DNA of 15,262 nucleotides from Alphaproteobacteria bacterium (GTDB taxonomy: Bacteria; Pseudomonadota; Alphaproteobacteria; JAEULC01). The position numbers and the translations under genes were made by a program. Under the pieces are notes generated by a model, which was not told the origin of the DNA, did not search any database, and worked only from the letters and a program-made list of their open reading frames with translations. The stretch covers positions 1 to 15,262 of the forward strand of contig JADZDN010000173.1 of NCBI GenBank assembly GCA_020851015.1, in the 5' to 3' direction. How positions within the stretch are numbered: the stretch's first letter is position 1; every line of letters begins with the position of its first letter. This document shows positions 1 through 7,052 of this stretch, piece by piece.

Positions 1-145
1 GAATCTCGAACGCGCCCGGCACCTCGACCCGCTCGTAGGTCGCCTTCACCTCGTCCAGCGCCTTGATCGCGCCCTTGACCAGCTCGTCGGCGAGGTCGTC
101 GTAGAACCGCGCCTCGACGATCATGATATGCGGCGTCTCGCTCAC
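1..145 (-). CDS. ribH: 6,7-dimethyl-8-ribityllumazine synthase, N-terminal part (runs off the window)
   Basis: Penultimate riboflavin enzyme, condensing 5-amino-6-ribitylamino-uracil with 3,4-dihydroxy-2-butanone 4-phosphate in the cytoplasm. Only about 48 codons are present because the gene continues past position 1. The reading frame gives VSETPHIMIVEARFYDDLAD and then a VPGAFEI segment. Both fit the lumazine synthase N-terminus, where an I-V-E/A-x-F-Y strand precedes the substrate-binding P-G-A-F/L-E loop. I chose the GTG at 143-145 because it sits 6 bp after the ribE stop, has an AAAGG about 10 nt upstream and gives a normal-length N-terminus. The ATG at 122-124 is an alternative that would cut into the first strand. 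ribBA, often found between ribE and ribH in alphaproteobacteria, is absent here. Confidence 0.9.
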   Translation of the reverse strand, partial: MSETPHIMIVEARFYDDLADELVKGAIKALDEVKATYERVEVPGAFEI

Positions 146-151
146 CCTCGT

Positions 152-775
152 TTAACCTTTGCTGCCAGCGGCCTCGGCCAGTCTCTGCACGTACCGGGCG
201 AGCATGTCCACCTCGAAATTGACGCGGTCGCCGGTCGCCAGCGCCCCGAGCGTCGTGGCGGTCTGGGTATGCGGAATCACGTTGATCCCGAAGCGGGTTT
301 CGGCGCCCTGGTCGGCTACCTCGTTGACCGTCAGCGACACGCCGTCGAGCGCGACCGAGCCCTTGGGCGCGACGAACCGCCCGAGCGACTTCGGCAAAGC
401 GAAGGTCAGGCGCAAGCTGTCGCCTTCGGCCGTGCGCGCGACCAGCTCGGCCAGCCCGTCGACATGGCCCGAGACGATGTGCCCGCCCAGCTCGTCGCCG
501 AGCTTGAGCGCGCGCTCGAGGTTCACCTGCGTGCCCGCGCGCCAGGCGCCGAGCGTGGTCTTCGACAGCGTCTCGGCCGAAACCTGCACCGCGAACCAGC
601 CGCCACCGGCGGCCGGCGCCTTTTCGATCACCGTCAGGCAGCAGCCCGAGCACGCGATCGACGCGCCGATGTCGATCGTCGCCGGATCGTAGGCGCAGTC
701 GATCTCCAGCCGCGTGTCGCCCTGCGAGACCACGCGCCGGACCCGGCCGACCGAGCTGACAATTCCCGTGAACAT
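152..775 (-). CDS. ribE: riboflavin synthase, alpha subunit type
   Basis: Last step of riboflavin synthesis: dismutation of two 6,7-dimethyl-8-ribityllumazine molecules. The 207 residues are normal length for the family. The protein starts with the near-invariant MFTGIV and consists of two lumazine-binding barrels, about residues 1-97 and 98-195. The repeats show in the paired motifs SGCCLTV / DGVSLTV and in GGHIVSGHVDG at the start of the second barrel. The gene begins 13 bp after the ribD stop and ends 6 bp before ribH, so all three are surely one transcript. No Shine-Dalgarno precedes the ATG (upstream bases are CTCCGCGCCGC), which suggests reinitiation after ribD. Some annotation systems call this gene ribC. 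Confidence 0.96.
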   Translation of the reverse strand: MFTGIVSSVGRVRRVVSQGDTRLEIDCAYDPATIDIGASIACSGCCLTVIEKAPAAGGGWFAVQVSAETLSKTTLGAWRAGTQVNLERALKLGDELGGHIVSGHVDGLAELVARTAEGDSLRLTFALPKSLGRFVAPKGSVALDGVSLTVNEVADQGAETRFGINVIPHTQTATTLGALATGDRVNFEVDMLARYVQRLAEAAGSKG

Positions 776-788
776 TGCGGCGCGGAGA

Positions 789-1916
789 CTACCCCGCCCG
801 CGCCGCGGATGCCACGTCGTAGGTCTCCATCAGGTCGGCCCCGACCGCCTCGACCGAAACCCGCGCGAAACCGAGGCTTTGCGCGAGGCTCGCCACGTCG
901 AGCCCGGCCACCGCCGGCACCCCGTCAGCACCGATCACGACCGGCGCGCGGAACCAGACCAGCCGGTCGACCAGCCCGGCCAGAAGCAGCGACGCGGCCA
1001 GCCGCCCCCCGCCCTCCACCAGCAGCCGCGTCAGCCCCCGCTCGCCCAGCGCAAGCAGCGCCGCGCCCGCCGCCGCCCGCCCGTCCGGCGCGGCGGGGAC
1101 ACGCAGCACCTCGACCCCGGCCGCCGTCAGCGCGGCGATACGGGCGGGATCGGCATCCGCGCCGGCAACCAGCCAGACGGGCTGCGCGCGCGCGGAGGAC
1201 GCGAGCGCGCCGGCGAGCGGCAGGCGCACCTGGCTGTCCATGACCACGCGCACCTGGCGGGACGACGCGAGTCCCGGCAGGCGGCAGGTGAGCTCGGGAT
1301 CGTCGGCCAGCGCCGTGCCGATGCCCACCATCGTCGCGTCATGCGTCGCGCGCAGCAGATGCGCGCGCTCGCGCGCGGCGGGGCCGGTGATCCACTTGCT
1401 GTCGCCCGTGCGCGTGGCGATGCGTCCGTCGAGCGAGGTCGCGAGCTTGAGCGTCACCATCGGCCGCCCCTGGGCAAGGCGGGTCAGGAAGCCCCGGTTC
1501 ACCGCCCGCGCCGCCGCCGCGCCAGGCCCGACCTCGACCGCGACGCCGGCCGCCCGCAGCATCGCATGCCCCTTTCCCGCGACGCGCGGATCGGGATCCT
1601 CGAGCGCCGACACCACCCGCTCGATGCCGGCCGCGATCAGCGCTTCGGCGCAGGGCGGCGTCTGGCCGTGATGGGCGCAGGGCTCCAGCGTCACATAGGC
1701 CGTCGCCCCGCGCGCCCGATCGCCCGCCCGCGCGAGCGCCTCCGCCTCCGCATGCGGCCGCCCGCCGGGCTGCGTCCAGCCCCGCCCGACGACCACGCCG
1801 CCCTTGACGATGACGCACCCCACCGCCGGGTTCGGCCAGGTATTGCCGAGCCCCCGCCGCGCGAGGGAGAACGCGGTGAGCATGTGGCGGGGGTCGGTGG
1901 CTGGCGATATCGTCAT
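789..1916 (-). CDS. ribD: bifunctional riboflavin deaminase/reductase RibD
   Basis: Second and third steps after GTP cyclohydrolase II: deamination of the diaminopyrimidine and NADPH reduction of the ribosyl side chain. The 375 residues are typical of the fused enzyme. The N-terminal deaminase (about 1-145) carries zinc ligands and proton shuttle in HAE (H55, E57) and EPC-x8-C (C80, C89). The C-terminal reductase (about 150-375) starts at PMVTLKLATSLDGRIAT and keeps SKWITG and LLVEGGG. I chose the ATG at 1914-1916, which overlaps the TGA of the upstream ATPase gene as ATGA; the in-frame TTG at 1923-1925 is less likely. In related bacteria ribD usually follows nrdR directly. Here an ATPase gene sits immediately upstream and is probably translationally coupled to it. 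Confidence 0.95.
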   Translation of the reverse strand: MTISPATDPRHMLTAFSLARRGLGNTWPNPAVGCVIVKGGVVVGRGWTQPGGRPHAEAEALARAGDRARGATAYVTLEPCAHHGQTPPCAEALIAAGIERVVSALEDPDPRVAGKGHAMLRAAGVAVEVGPGAAAARAVNRGFLTRLAQGRPMVTLKLATSLDGRIATRTGDSKWITGPAARERAHLLRATHDATMVGIGTALADDPELTCRLPGLASSRQVRVVMDSQVRLPLAGALASSARAQPVWLVAGADADPARIAALTAAGVEVLRVPAAPDGRAAAGAALLALGERGLTRLLVEGGGRLAASLLLAGLVDRLVWFRAPVVIGADGVPAVAGLDVASLAQSLGFARVSVEAVGADLMETYDVASAARAG

Positions 1917-3103
1917 CGCTTCCAATCGTCGCCCGGCACGATCCTGCGCATGAACTGATCGAACAGTGGCACGGTGAACGCCGTATCGCCGTGGCTTGGG
2001 CTCCAGATCATGCCCTTTGCGATCAATTGGCCGCGCGTCGGGCCGAGCGAGGTAACGTCCCGGTCCATCACGTCAGCAATATCGCCAGAGCGATGCGGTC
2101 CGGGTCCGAGTTCCGCCATGGCGCGCAGATACCTCTTTTCCAGCGGCGTCAGACGATCGAAGCGTACCCGGAAGAAGCTTTCATCCAGCGCCGCGACGGC
2201 AGACTTCGAGGCGACCTCGACATCGCGGAGGGTGATCGGCGAGAACCGCGCGGCGTCCCAGGCATGCTTCCCCCATTCCTGGAGGAAATACGGATAACCG
2301 TGCGTTTCCTTGAAGATGCGTTGCATGGCGTCCTCCTCAATGGCGACGCCTTGGTCGCGGGCTGGCTTGGCGATCGCGAGGCGCGCGGCATCGGGAGAAA
2401 GCGGACCAACCAAGGGAAAATCGAAAAGGCGCTCCGCGTACGACTTGGCGCGGCCCATGCGCCCCGGCAATTGAGGAAGGCCGGCGCCGACGAGTACAAC
2501 CGGCAGACTGCGCTGCGCGGTTCGGTGCAGCGCCGTGATCAGCGCCGCCAACTCCTGCTCCTTCACGTACTGAAGCTCGTCGACGAAAATTGCGAGTGCA
2601 GTCCCTCCCGCTTTCGCCGCTTCCCCCGCCACCTCCAACAGTGCTTGAAGGTCGTGCTCCAGATCGCCATTGTCGGCCAAGCCGGGCTCCGGTTCGAAAT
2701 CGAAGCCAACTTCGATGTCCTGATATTTGATCTTCAGAGCTTTTGCAAAGCCGGCCAGGCCACGCAAGGCTCGCTGCGCCAGCTTCTTTGCCCGGCTGAT
2801 CTGGGACAGACGCAGCAATGCCTGGCGAAGTTGCGGCGCTAGGATGGAGGGCAAGGACCGGTTCTCAGGCGCTTCGATCCGGATCGTGTGGATGCCCTCA
2901 GCCTCGGCGTCGTCGCGCATACGATCGAGCAGGACCGTCTTTCCGACGCCCCGCAACCCGACCATGAGAATGCTCTTGGCAGGACGGCCCGCGCGCATTC
3001 TTGCCAGCGCAATCCGTATGGCCTCGCGCAGATCATCGCGCCCGGCCAGCTCAGGCGGCGGCGTGCCCGCACCTGGGGCGTAGGGGTTCTTGATCGGGTC
3101 CAT
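1913..3103 (-). CDS. stand-alone AAA (AAA_16/STAND-like) ATPase with C-terminal winged-helix-like region
   Basis: Predicted cytoplasmic P-loop ATPase of 396 residues; cellular role unknown. The start NPYxPGAGTPPPELAGRDD is characteristic of a widespread family simply called ATP-binding protein. Walker A is GLRGVGKT (49-56), Walker B ALAIFVDE (169-176), and a sensor-1-like strand VVLVGAGLP lies at 202-210. Residues from about 318 on (LTPLEKRYLRAM, SGDIADVM, GMIW, FTVPLFDQFMRR) look like a winged helix, so DNA binding is possible. The ATG has no Shine-Dalgarno, but a TATAAA lies 7 bp upstream, suggesting a leaderless transcript. Its stop overlaps the ribD start. The gene is not part of the usual rib operon and looks like an insertion; an NTPase regulator or a remnant of a defence or mobile module are alternatives I cannot separate. 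Confidence 0.85.
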   Translation of the reverse strand: MDPIKNPYAPGAGTPPPELAGRDDLREAIRIALARMRAGRPAKSILMVGLRGVGKTVLLDRMRDDAEAEGIHTIRIEAPENRSLPSILAPQLRQALLRLSQISRAKKLAQRALRGLAGFAKALKIKYQDIEVGFDFEPEPGLADNGDLEHDLQALLEVAGEAAKAGGTALAIFVDELQYVKEQELAALITALHRTAQRSLPVVLVGAGLPQLPGRMGRAKSYAERLFDFPLVGPLSPDAARLAIAKPARDQGVAIEEDAMQRIFKETHGYPYFLQEWGKHAWDAARFSPITLRDVEVASKSAVAALDESFFRVRFDRLTPLEKRYLRAMAELGPGPHRSGDIADVMDRDVTSLGPTRGQLIAKGMIWSPSHGDTAFTVPLFDQFMRRIVPGDDWKR

Positions 3104-3162
3104 GGAGGGAGTTTATACGGAGTTTAGTGAGTTTACAATCTTACAATAAACTACATAAACTC
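3104..3162 (-). promoter_or_regulatory. probable promoter and GAGTTTA operator array of the AAA ATPase-rib transcript
   Basis: GAGTTTA occurs at 3109-3115, 3120-3126 and 3129-3135, followed by inverted copies TAAACTA at 3147-3153 and TAAACTC at 3156-3162. The last four are exactly mirror-symmetric about position 3141, with a 9-bp step inside each half. On the minus strand a candidate -35 TTGTAA (3138-3133), 16-bp spacer and -10 TATAAA (3116-3111) fall inside this array, placing the start of transcription at or next to the ATG at 3103. The arrangement fits repression by a dimeric or oligomeric protein, perhaps the ATPase itself. The remaining 150 bp up to 3313 are AT-poor; I see no FMN riboswitch in it. 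Confidence 0.6.
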
Positions 3163-3313
3163 ACTCAAATTGAACCGTTTCGCCCGCCCGAGCGTGGGTT
3201 CGGTGGGAAACGTCACGTAGTGATTGTCGCGTGGCTGCATGCCAGCCCATCTGCGCCCGGACAAAGACGCCGTGATCTCAGTTCACGCAACATCGCCTGG
3301 ACCGCGCGCATGC

Positions 3314-4597
3314 TCACGAATGTCCCGCCTTCGCCTTGACGGGACGGACCGGCATGAGTTGATCCAGCGCCTGTGACAAGTCGGCAACCAGGTCCTTCGC
3401 GCTTTCGATGCCGACGGAGAGGCGAAGAAGATTCCGCGGCACGACGCTGTTTGGCCCTTCGACCGCGGCGCGGTGTTCGGCGAGACTCTCGACGCCGCCG
3501 AGCGATGCGGCCGCGAGAAAGACGCGCAGGCTGGCTGCGACCCGCGCCGCCGCCTCGAAGCCACCATGCACCTTGATGGAGAGCATTCCGCCAAAGCCGC
3601 CGGTCATCTGCCGCCGCGCGATCACATGCCCAGGGTGGCTTTCCAGGCCCGGGTACAAGACCTGCTCGACGGCGGGATGGTTCTCGAAATGCCTCGCGAT
3701 GGTGAGCGCCGTGGCCGAGCACCGCTCGTAACGAAGGAAGAGAGTCCGCATGCCGCGGATCAGCAACCACGCCTCGAACGCCCCCAAGATGCCGCCGGTC
3801 AGATTTCGGGTCTCGATGACCCTCTTCCACCGCTCATCGAGGCTATTGGTGATCAGCGCTCCGGCCATCACGTCGCTGTGGCCGTTGAGGTACTTGGTGG
3901 CCGAATGGAACACCACGTCCGCGCCAAGTTCCAAGGGGCGCGTCGTCACCGGCGGCGCGACCGAACTGTCGATGCAGAGTATGGCGCCCGCTTCGTGCGC
4001 GGCGCGCGCCGAGTCCACGATGTCGATCACGTCCCAGGTCGGATTGATCGGCGACTCGATCCAGACGATCGCCGTGTTGGGGCGCAGGTTGGCGCGCAAC
4101 GCGCCGGGCGTGCCGGAGTCGAAGAAGTCTACGTCCGCCTGATGCTCTTGCGCCGTCTTGCGGATCAGATCCTGCGCCCCGTGATACATGATGCGCGGCG
4201 CAAGAATGCGATCCCCCGCCTTCAAGGTTCCGATGATCGCCGCGCATGCGGCAAGCCCGGAGCCGAAGAGTCGCGCTTCTTTCCCGCCTTCCAGCTTTGC
4301 CAGCACTTGCTCGGCCAGGATGACCGTCGGATTGCCATAGCGGCTGTAGCGAAGCCCGGCCGGTAGTCGGTAGTCTTCGTCGCGGGCGAACGTGTTCGAG
4401 GCGGCTACCGGCGGCACGATGGCGCCCGTCAGAGGGTCGGTGTAGTGGTTTGCCTGGACGACGAGGGTCTCGGCCGAGGTTTGAACTCTTGTCATGGGCT
4501 GCTCACTGATGATCGTGAGCGAATGATTCCACGGCGCCTGCGCCACGCCAACCTCCAATTCCGCATGATTGGTCGGCATGGATGCCCAAACGGGCAT
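3314..4597 (-). CDS. PLP-dependent trans-sulfuration enzyme (cystathionine gamma-synthase/lyase family)
   Basis: Fold-type I PLP enzyme of sulfur amino acid metabolism (Cys/Met metabolism family). The PLP lysine is K235 in HSATKYLNGHSDVMAG. Other family marks are YSRYGNPT (84-91), GSGLAA (112-117), the ring-stacking Tyr in IMYHG (Y138), D210 in LCIDSSVAPP for the pyridine nitrogen, and LGGVESLAEH near the C-terminus. Whether it is a synthase, gamma-lyase or sulfhydrylase cannot be read from these motifs. The start is uncertain. The ATG at 4597 has a GGGGAGAG ribosome site, but it lies inside a 7-bp hairpin (4581-4598). The in-frame ATG at 4495 gives a 393-residue protein that matches the family N-terminus (TSAETLVVQANHYTDP) better. 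The gene follows bluB by 37 bp, so the two are probably cotranscribed. Confidence 0.88.
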   Translation of the reverse strand: MPVWASMPTNHAELEVGVAQAPWNHSLTIISEQPMTRVQTSAETLVVQANHYTDPLTGAIVPPVAASNTFARDEDYRLPAGLRYSRYGNPTVILAEQVLAKLEGGKEARLFGSGLAACAAIIGTLKAGDRILAPRIMYHGAQDLIRKTAQEHQADVDFFDSGTPGALRANLRPNTAIVWIESPINPTWDVIDIVDSARAAHEAGAILCIDSSVAPPVTTRPLELGADVVFHSATKYLNGHSDVMAGALITNSLDERWKRVIETRNLTGGILGAFEAWLLIRGMRTLFLRYERCSATALTIARHFENHPAVEQVLYPGLESHPGHVIARRQMTGGFGGMLSIKVHGGFEAAARVAASLRVFLAAASLGGVESLAEHRAAVEGPNSVVPRNLLRLSVGIESAKDLVADLSQALDQLMPVRPVKAKAGHS

Positions 4598-4634
4598 CGC
4601 TCTCCCCGCGGCACAAGTCCGAGCGGAGGCGCGG

Positions 4635-5300
4635 TCACCGCTTCAGCAGGAACGTCTCCACCGCCGCCCTGGTCTCCCACCCCTCGCGCTCCAGTTCCGG
4701 CGCGCGCTCTTCCGTCTCCGGGTAGCCCAGGCAGAGATAGGCGATGAAGCGCCATTCGGACGGCACCGCGAGGATGCGGGCCACCGCGGCCGGGTCAAGG
4801 ATCGAGACCCAGCCCAGCCCGATGCCCTCGGCCCGCGCGGCGAGCCACAGCGTGTGGACGGCGAGGACGGCCGAATAGTCGATCATCTCGGGCATCGTGC
4901 GCCGGCCGAGGCCGTGGCCCTGGCCCGTGCCGCGGTCGGCGAAGACCGCGAGATGCAGAGGCGCCTCGCGCAGCCCGGCAAGCTTGAGGCCGGCATAGAT
5001 ATGCGCGCGTTCGCCCGCGTCGGCCGCCTTGTATTCGGCCAGGGCCTCGGCGTTGCATTTCTCGAAATCGGCGACGATCGCCTGCCGGCGCACCGGGTCT
5101 TCCACCGTCACGAAGCGCCAGGGCTGGCTGAGCCCCACCGACGGGGCGAGTTGCGCGAGTTCGAGCAGGCGCAGCACGCGCGCCGGCTCCAGCGGCTGGG
5201 CGCGGAAGCGGCGAACGTCGCGCCGCCATTCCAAGAGCTGCCGCAGCTTGGCACGGAACGCGGCATCGAAGATGGGCGGGTCGTGCGGCATAGCGTTCAT
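4635..5300 (-). CDS. bluB: 5,6-dimethylbenzimidazole synthase (BluB-type flavin destructase)
   Basis: Nitroreductase-fold enzyme that cleaves reduced FMN with oxygen to give 5,6-dimethylbenzimidazole, the lower ligand of vitamin B12. BluB marks include WRRDVRRF (D28, equivalent to the catalytic Asp of the Sinorhizobium enzyme), LAPSVGLSQPWRF, the EKCNAEALAEY helix, KLAGLREAPLHLAVFAD, and GHGLGRRTMPEMIDYSAVLA followed by GIGLGWVSILDP. The 221 residues are normal for BluB. I chose the ATG at 5298-5300; the next ATG is three codons on and neither has a good Shine-Dalgarno. The gene lies between riboflavin genes on both sides, and its substrate is made from their product. No other cobalamin gene is in the window. 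Confidence 0.9.
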   Translation of the reverse strand: MNAMPHDPPIFDAAFRAKLRQLLEWRRDVRRFRAQPLEPARVLRLLELAQLAPSVGLSQPWRFVTVEDPVRRQAIVADFEKCNAEALAEYKAADAGERAHIYAGLKLAGLREAPLHLAVFADRGTGQGHGLGRRTMPEMIDYSAVLAVHTLWLAARAEGIGLGWVSILDPAAVARILAVPSEWRFIAYLCLGYPETEERAPELEREGWETRAAVETFLLKR

Positions 5301-5353
5301 CGGGGCCGGGGCGCCAGCGGTTCGGGCAAGGGCAGCCCCCCTCACCCAGCTTC

Positions 5354-5412
5354 GGCTAAGGGGCTTTGCCCCTAAGCCTGCGCAACCCTCTCCCCCGTTC
5401 CGGGGGCGAGGG
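5354..5412. repeat. two adjacent GC-rich palindromic extragenic elements
   Basis: First hairpin: GGCTAAGGGGC (5354-5364), loop TTT, GCCCCTAAGCC (5368-5378), 10 of 11 pairs. Second: CCCTCTCCCCCG (5386-5397), loop TTC, CGGGGGCGAGGG (5401-5412), 11 of 12 pairs. Neither is followed by a T run on either strand, so they look like dispersed extragenic palindromes rather than intrinsic terminators. They lie upstream of bluB. Confidence 0.7.
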
Positions 5413-5473
5413 ATCCAGATGAAGAGGGCAGAGATCGAAGGGCAGATGACAGCGCTGTAGTAGCTTCCCTTTT

Positions 5474-5539
5474 CCTTGGTGTCTTGGTGTCTTGGTGGTT
5501 ATTCGAAATACTTGACCACGAAGACACGAAGAGACGAAG
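5474..5539. repeat. CTTGGTGT octamer repeat with inverted partner
   Basis: Three consecutive octamers of the form CTTGGTGT/CTTGGTGG (about 5475-5498) are followed after about 16 bp by an inverted, diverged set built on CACGAAGA (5514-5539). Related copies occur at 6391-6409 and 15041-15176. It is a dispersed noncoding repeat between bluB and the peroxiredoxin gene. I see no gene in it. Confidence 0.7.
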
Positions 5540-5565
5540 CCGGAGAAGATCAAAGAGCCGCGCCG

Positions 5566-5597
5566 CCCTCTCCCATCGCTTGCGCGACGGGAGAAGG
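5566..5597. repeat. palindromic element just 3' of the peroxiredoxin gene
   Basis: CCCTCTCCCATCGC (5566-5579), loop TTGC, GCGACGGGAGAAGG (5584-5597), pairing at 12 of 14 positions. It begins 18 bp downstream of the peroxiredoxin stop on the minus strand and could stop or stabilise that transcript. There is no T run. The sequence resembles the CCCTCTCCC palindromes elsewhere in the window. Confidence 0.6.
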
Positions 5598-5615
5598 CTC
5601 GAGGCATGCGCTTCG

Positions 5616-6275
<660 letters not shown>

Positions 6276-6390
6276 CGTCTTCTCCTCTCGTTCATACCCC
6301 GGGACGGATATGGTGGTTCGGCCGGGGCGCGAAGGCAACAGGCGCGTTGGCCGTGGCCGTCCGATGTTGCTCGGTCGATCGGGGCCGGTG

Positions 6391-6409
6391 CCTTGGCGCC
6401 TTGGTGGTT
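6391..6409. repeat. short copy of the CTTGGTG repeat
   Basis: CCTTGGCGCCTTGGTGGTT matches the end of the repeat at 5474-5500 and the CTTGGCGCCTTGGTG form at 15149-15163. It lies in the 282-bp gap upstream of the peroxiredoxin gene. Confidence 0.5.
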
Positions 6410-6468
6410 CGCCCTGGGGCATCGACCGGCACGAGCGGGTGCGGCGCGACGCAAGGACCCTCCCCCTA

Positions 6469-6488
6469 CCCCCTCCCTGAGGAGGGGG
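6469..6488. repeat. perfect 8-bp stem palindrome in intergenic DNA
   Basis: CCCCCTCC (6469-6476), loop CTGA, GGAGGGGG (6481-6488). It belongs to the same style of C-run/G-run elements as those at 14958-14994 and 15223-15257. Confidence 0.55.
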
Positions 6489-6496
6489 ATCAGCAA

Positions 6497-6554
6497 TCAG
6501 CTCTCAGCCGGCTGAGAGCTGACGGCTGACGGCTGACGGCTGACGGCTGACGGC
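6497..6554. repeat. 26-bp perfect palindrome joined to a GACGGCT heptamer tandem array
   Basis: Positions 6497-6522 form a perfect palindrome (TCAGCTCTCAGCC then its complement). From 6521 the heptamer GACGGCT is repeated four times plus six bases, ending at 6554, three bases before the nrdR stop codon. It lies at the 3' end of the rpiB-glyA-nrdR unit, so it may shape the transcript end, but there is no T run. Confidence 0.85.
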
Positions 6555-6557
6555 GTC

Positions 6558-7016
6558 CTAGTCCTTCGTGTCACCCAGCTTGCCGACGAAATCCTCGAAG
6601 TCGGCGGCGTCGCGGAAGTTGCGGTAGACCGAGGCGAAGCGGACATAGGCGACCTGGTCGAGGTTCTTGAGCGCCTCCATCACCAGCTCGCCGATCGCGG
6701 TGGCCGGTATCTCGCTTTCGCCCGAGCTTTCCAGCCTTCGCACGATGCCGTTGACCACCCGCTCGATGCGCTCGTTGTCGACCGGGCGCTTGCGCAAGGC
6801 GGTGAACATCGAGCGCGCCAGCTTCTCGCGGTCGAACGGCTCGCGCTGGCCGTCCTTCTTCACCACGGTCAGTTCGCGCAGCTGGATGCGCTCGAAGGTC
6901 GTGAAGCGCGCCCCGCAGTTCGGGCAGAAGCGCCGGCGGCGGATCGCCGAATTGTCCTCGGTCGGCCGCGAATCCTTCACCTGCGTGTCGTCGTGTCCGC
7001 AAAATGGACAACGCAT
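6558..7016 (-). CDS. nrdR: transcriptional repressor NrdR
   Basis: ATP/dATP-sensing repressor of ribonucleotide reductase genes. The 152 residues are standard. The N-terminal zinc ribbon has two CxxC pairs, C3/C6 in MRCPFCG and C31/C34 in RFCPNCG, with the conserved DSR and RRRRF between them. The ATP-cone domain starts at about residue 49 ([16 protein letters not shown]) and ends near 139 with [13 protein letters not shown]. It lies 36 bp after glyA in the usual alphaproteobacterial order rpiB-glyA-nrdR. The ribD gene that normally follows is displaced by about 4.6 kb. No ribonucleotide reductase gene is in the window. Confidence 0.97.
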   Translation of the reverse strand: MRCPFCGHDDTQVKDSRPTEDNSAIRRRRFCPNCGARFTTFERIQLRELTVVKKDGQREPFDREKLARSMFTALRKRPVDNERIERVVNGIVRRLESSGESEIPATAIGELVMEALKNLDQVAYVRFASVYRNFRDAADFEDFVGKLGDTKD

Positions 7017-7052
7017 CCCCGTCCCCCTTGCCTTCTATCGTGCCCCCGCCGG

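Noticed and set aside
128..1958. Long plus-strand open frames over ribE and ribD (up to 414 codons)
   Set aside because: They are antisense shadows caused by G/C at third positions. They are Arg/Pro-rich with no recognisable domain, while the minus strand encodes clear enzymes.
3104..3313. FMN (RFN) riboswitch ahead of the ATPase-rib transcript
   Set aside because: I see none of its conserved helices or loop motifs; the region holds the GAGTTTA array instead.
3473..4366. 297-codon plus-strand frame opposite the PLP enzyme gene
   Set aside because: Low-complexity, charged product with no motif; shadow of the PLP gene.
6521..6554. CRISPR array
   Set aside because: The unit is 7 bp and directly tandem, with no spacers and no cas genes in the window.
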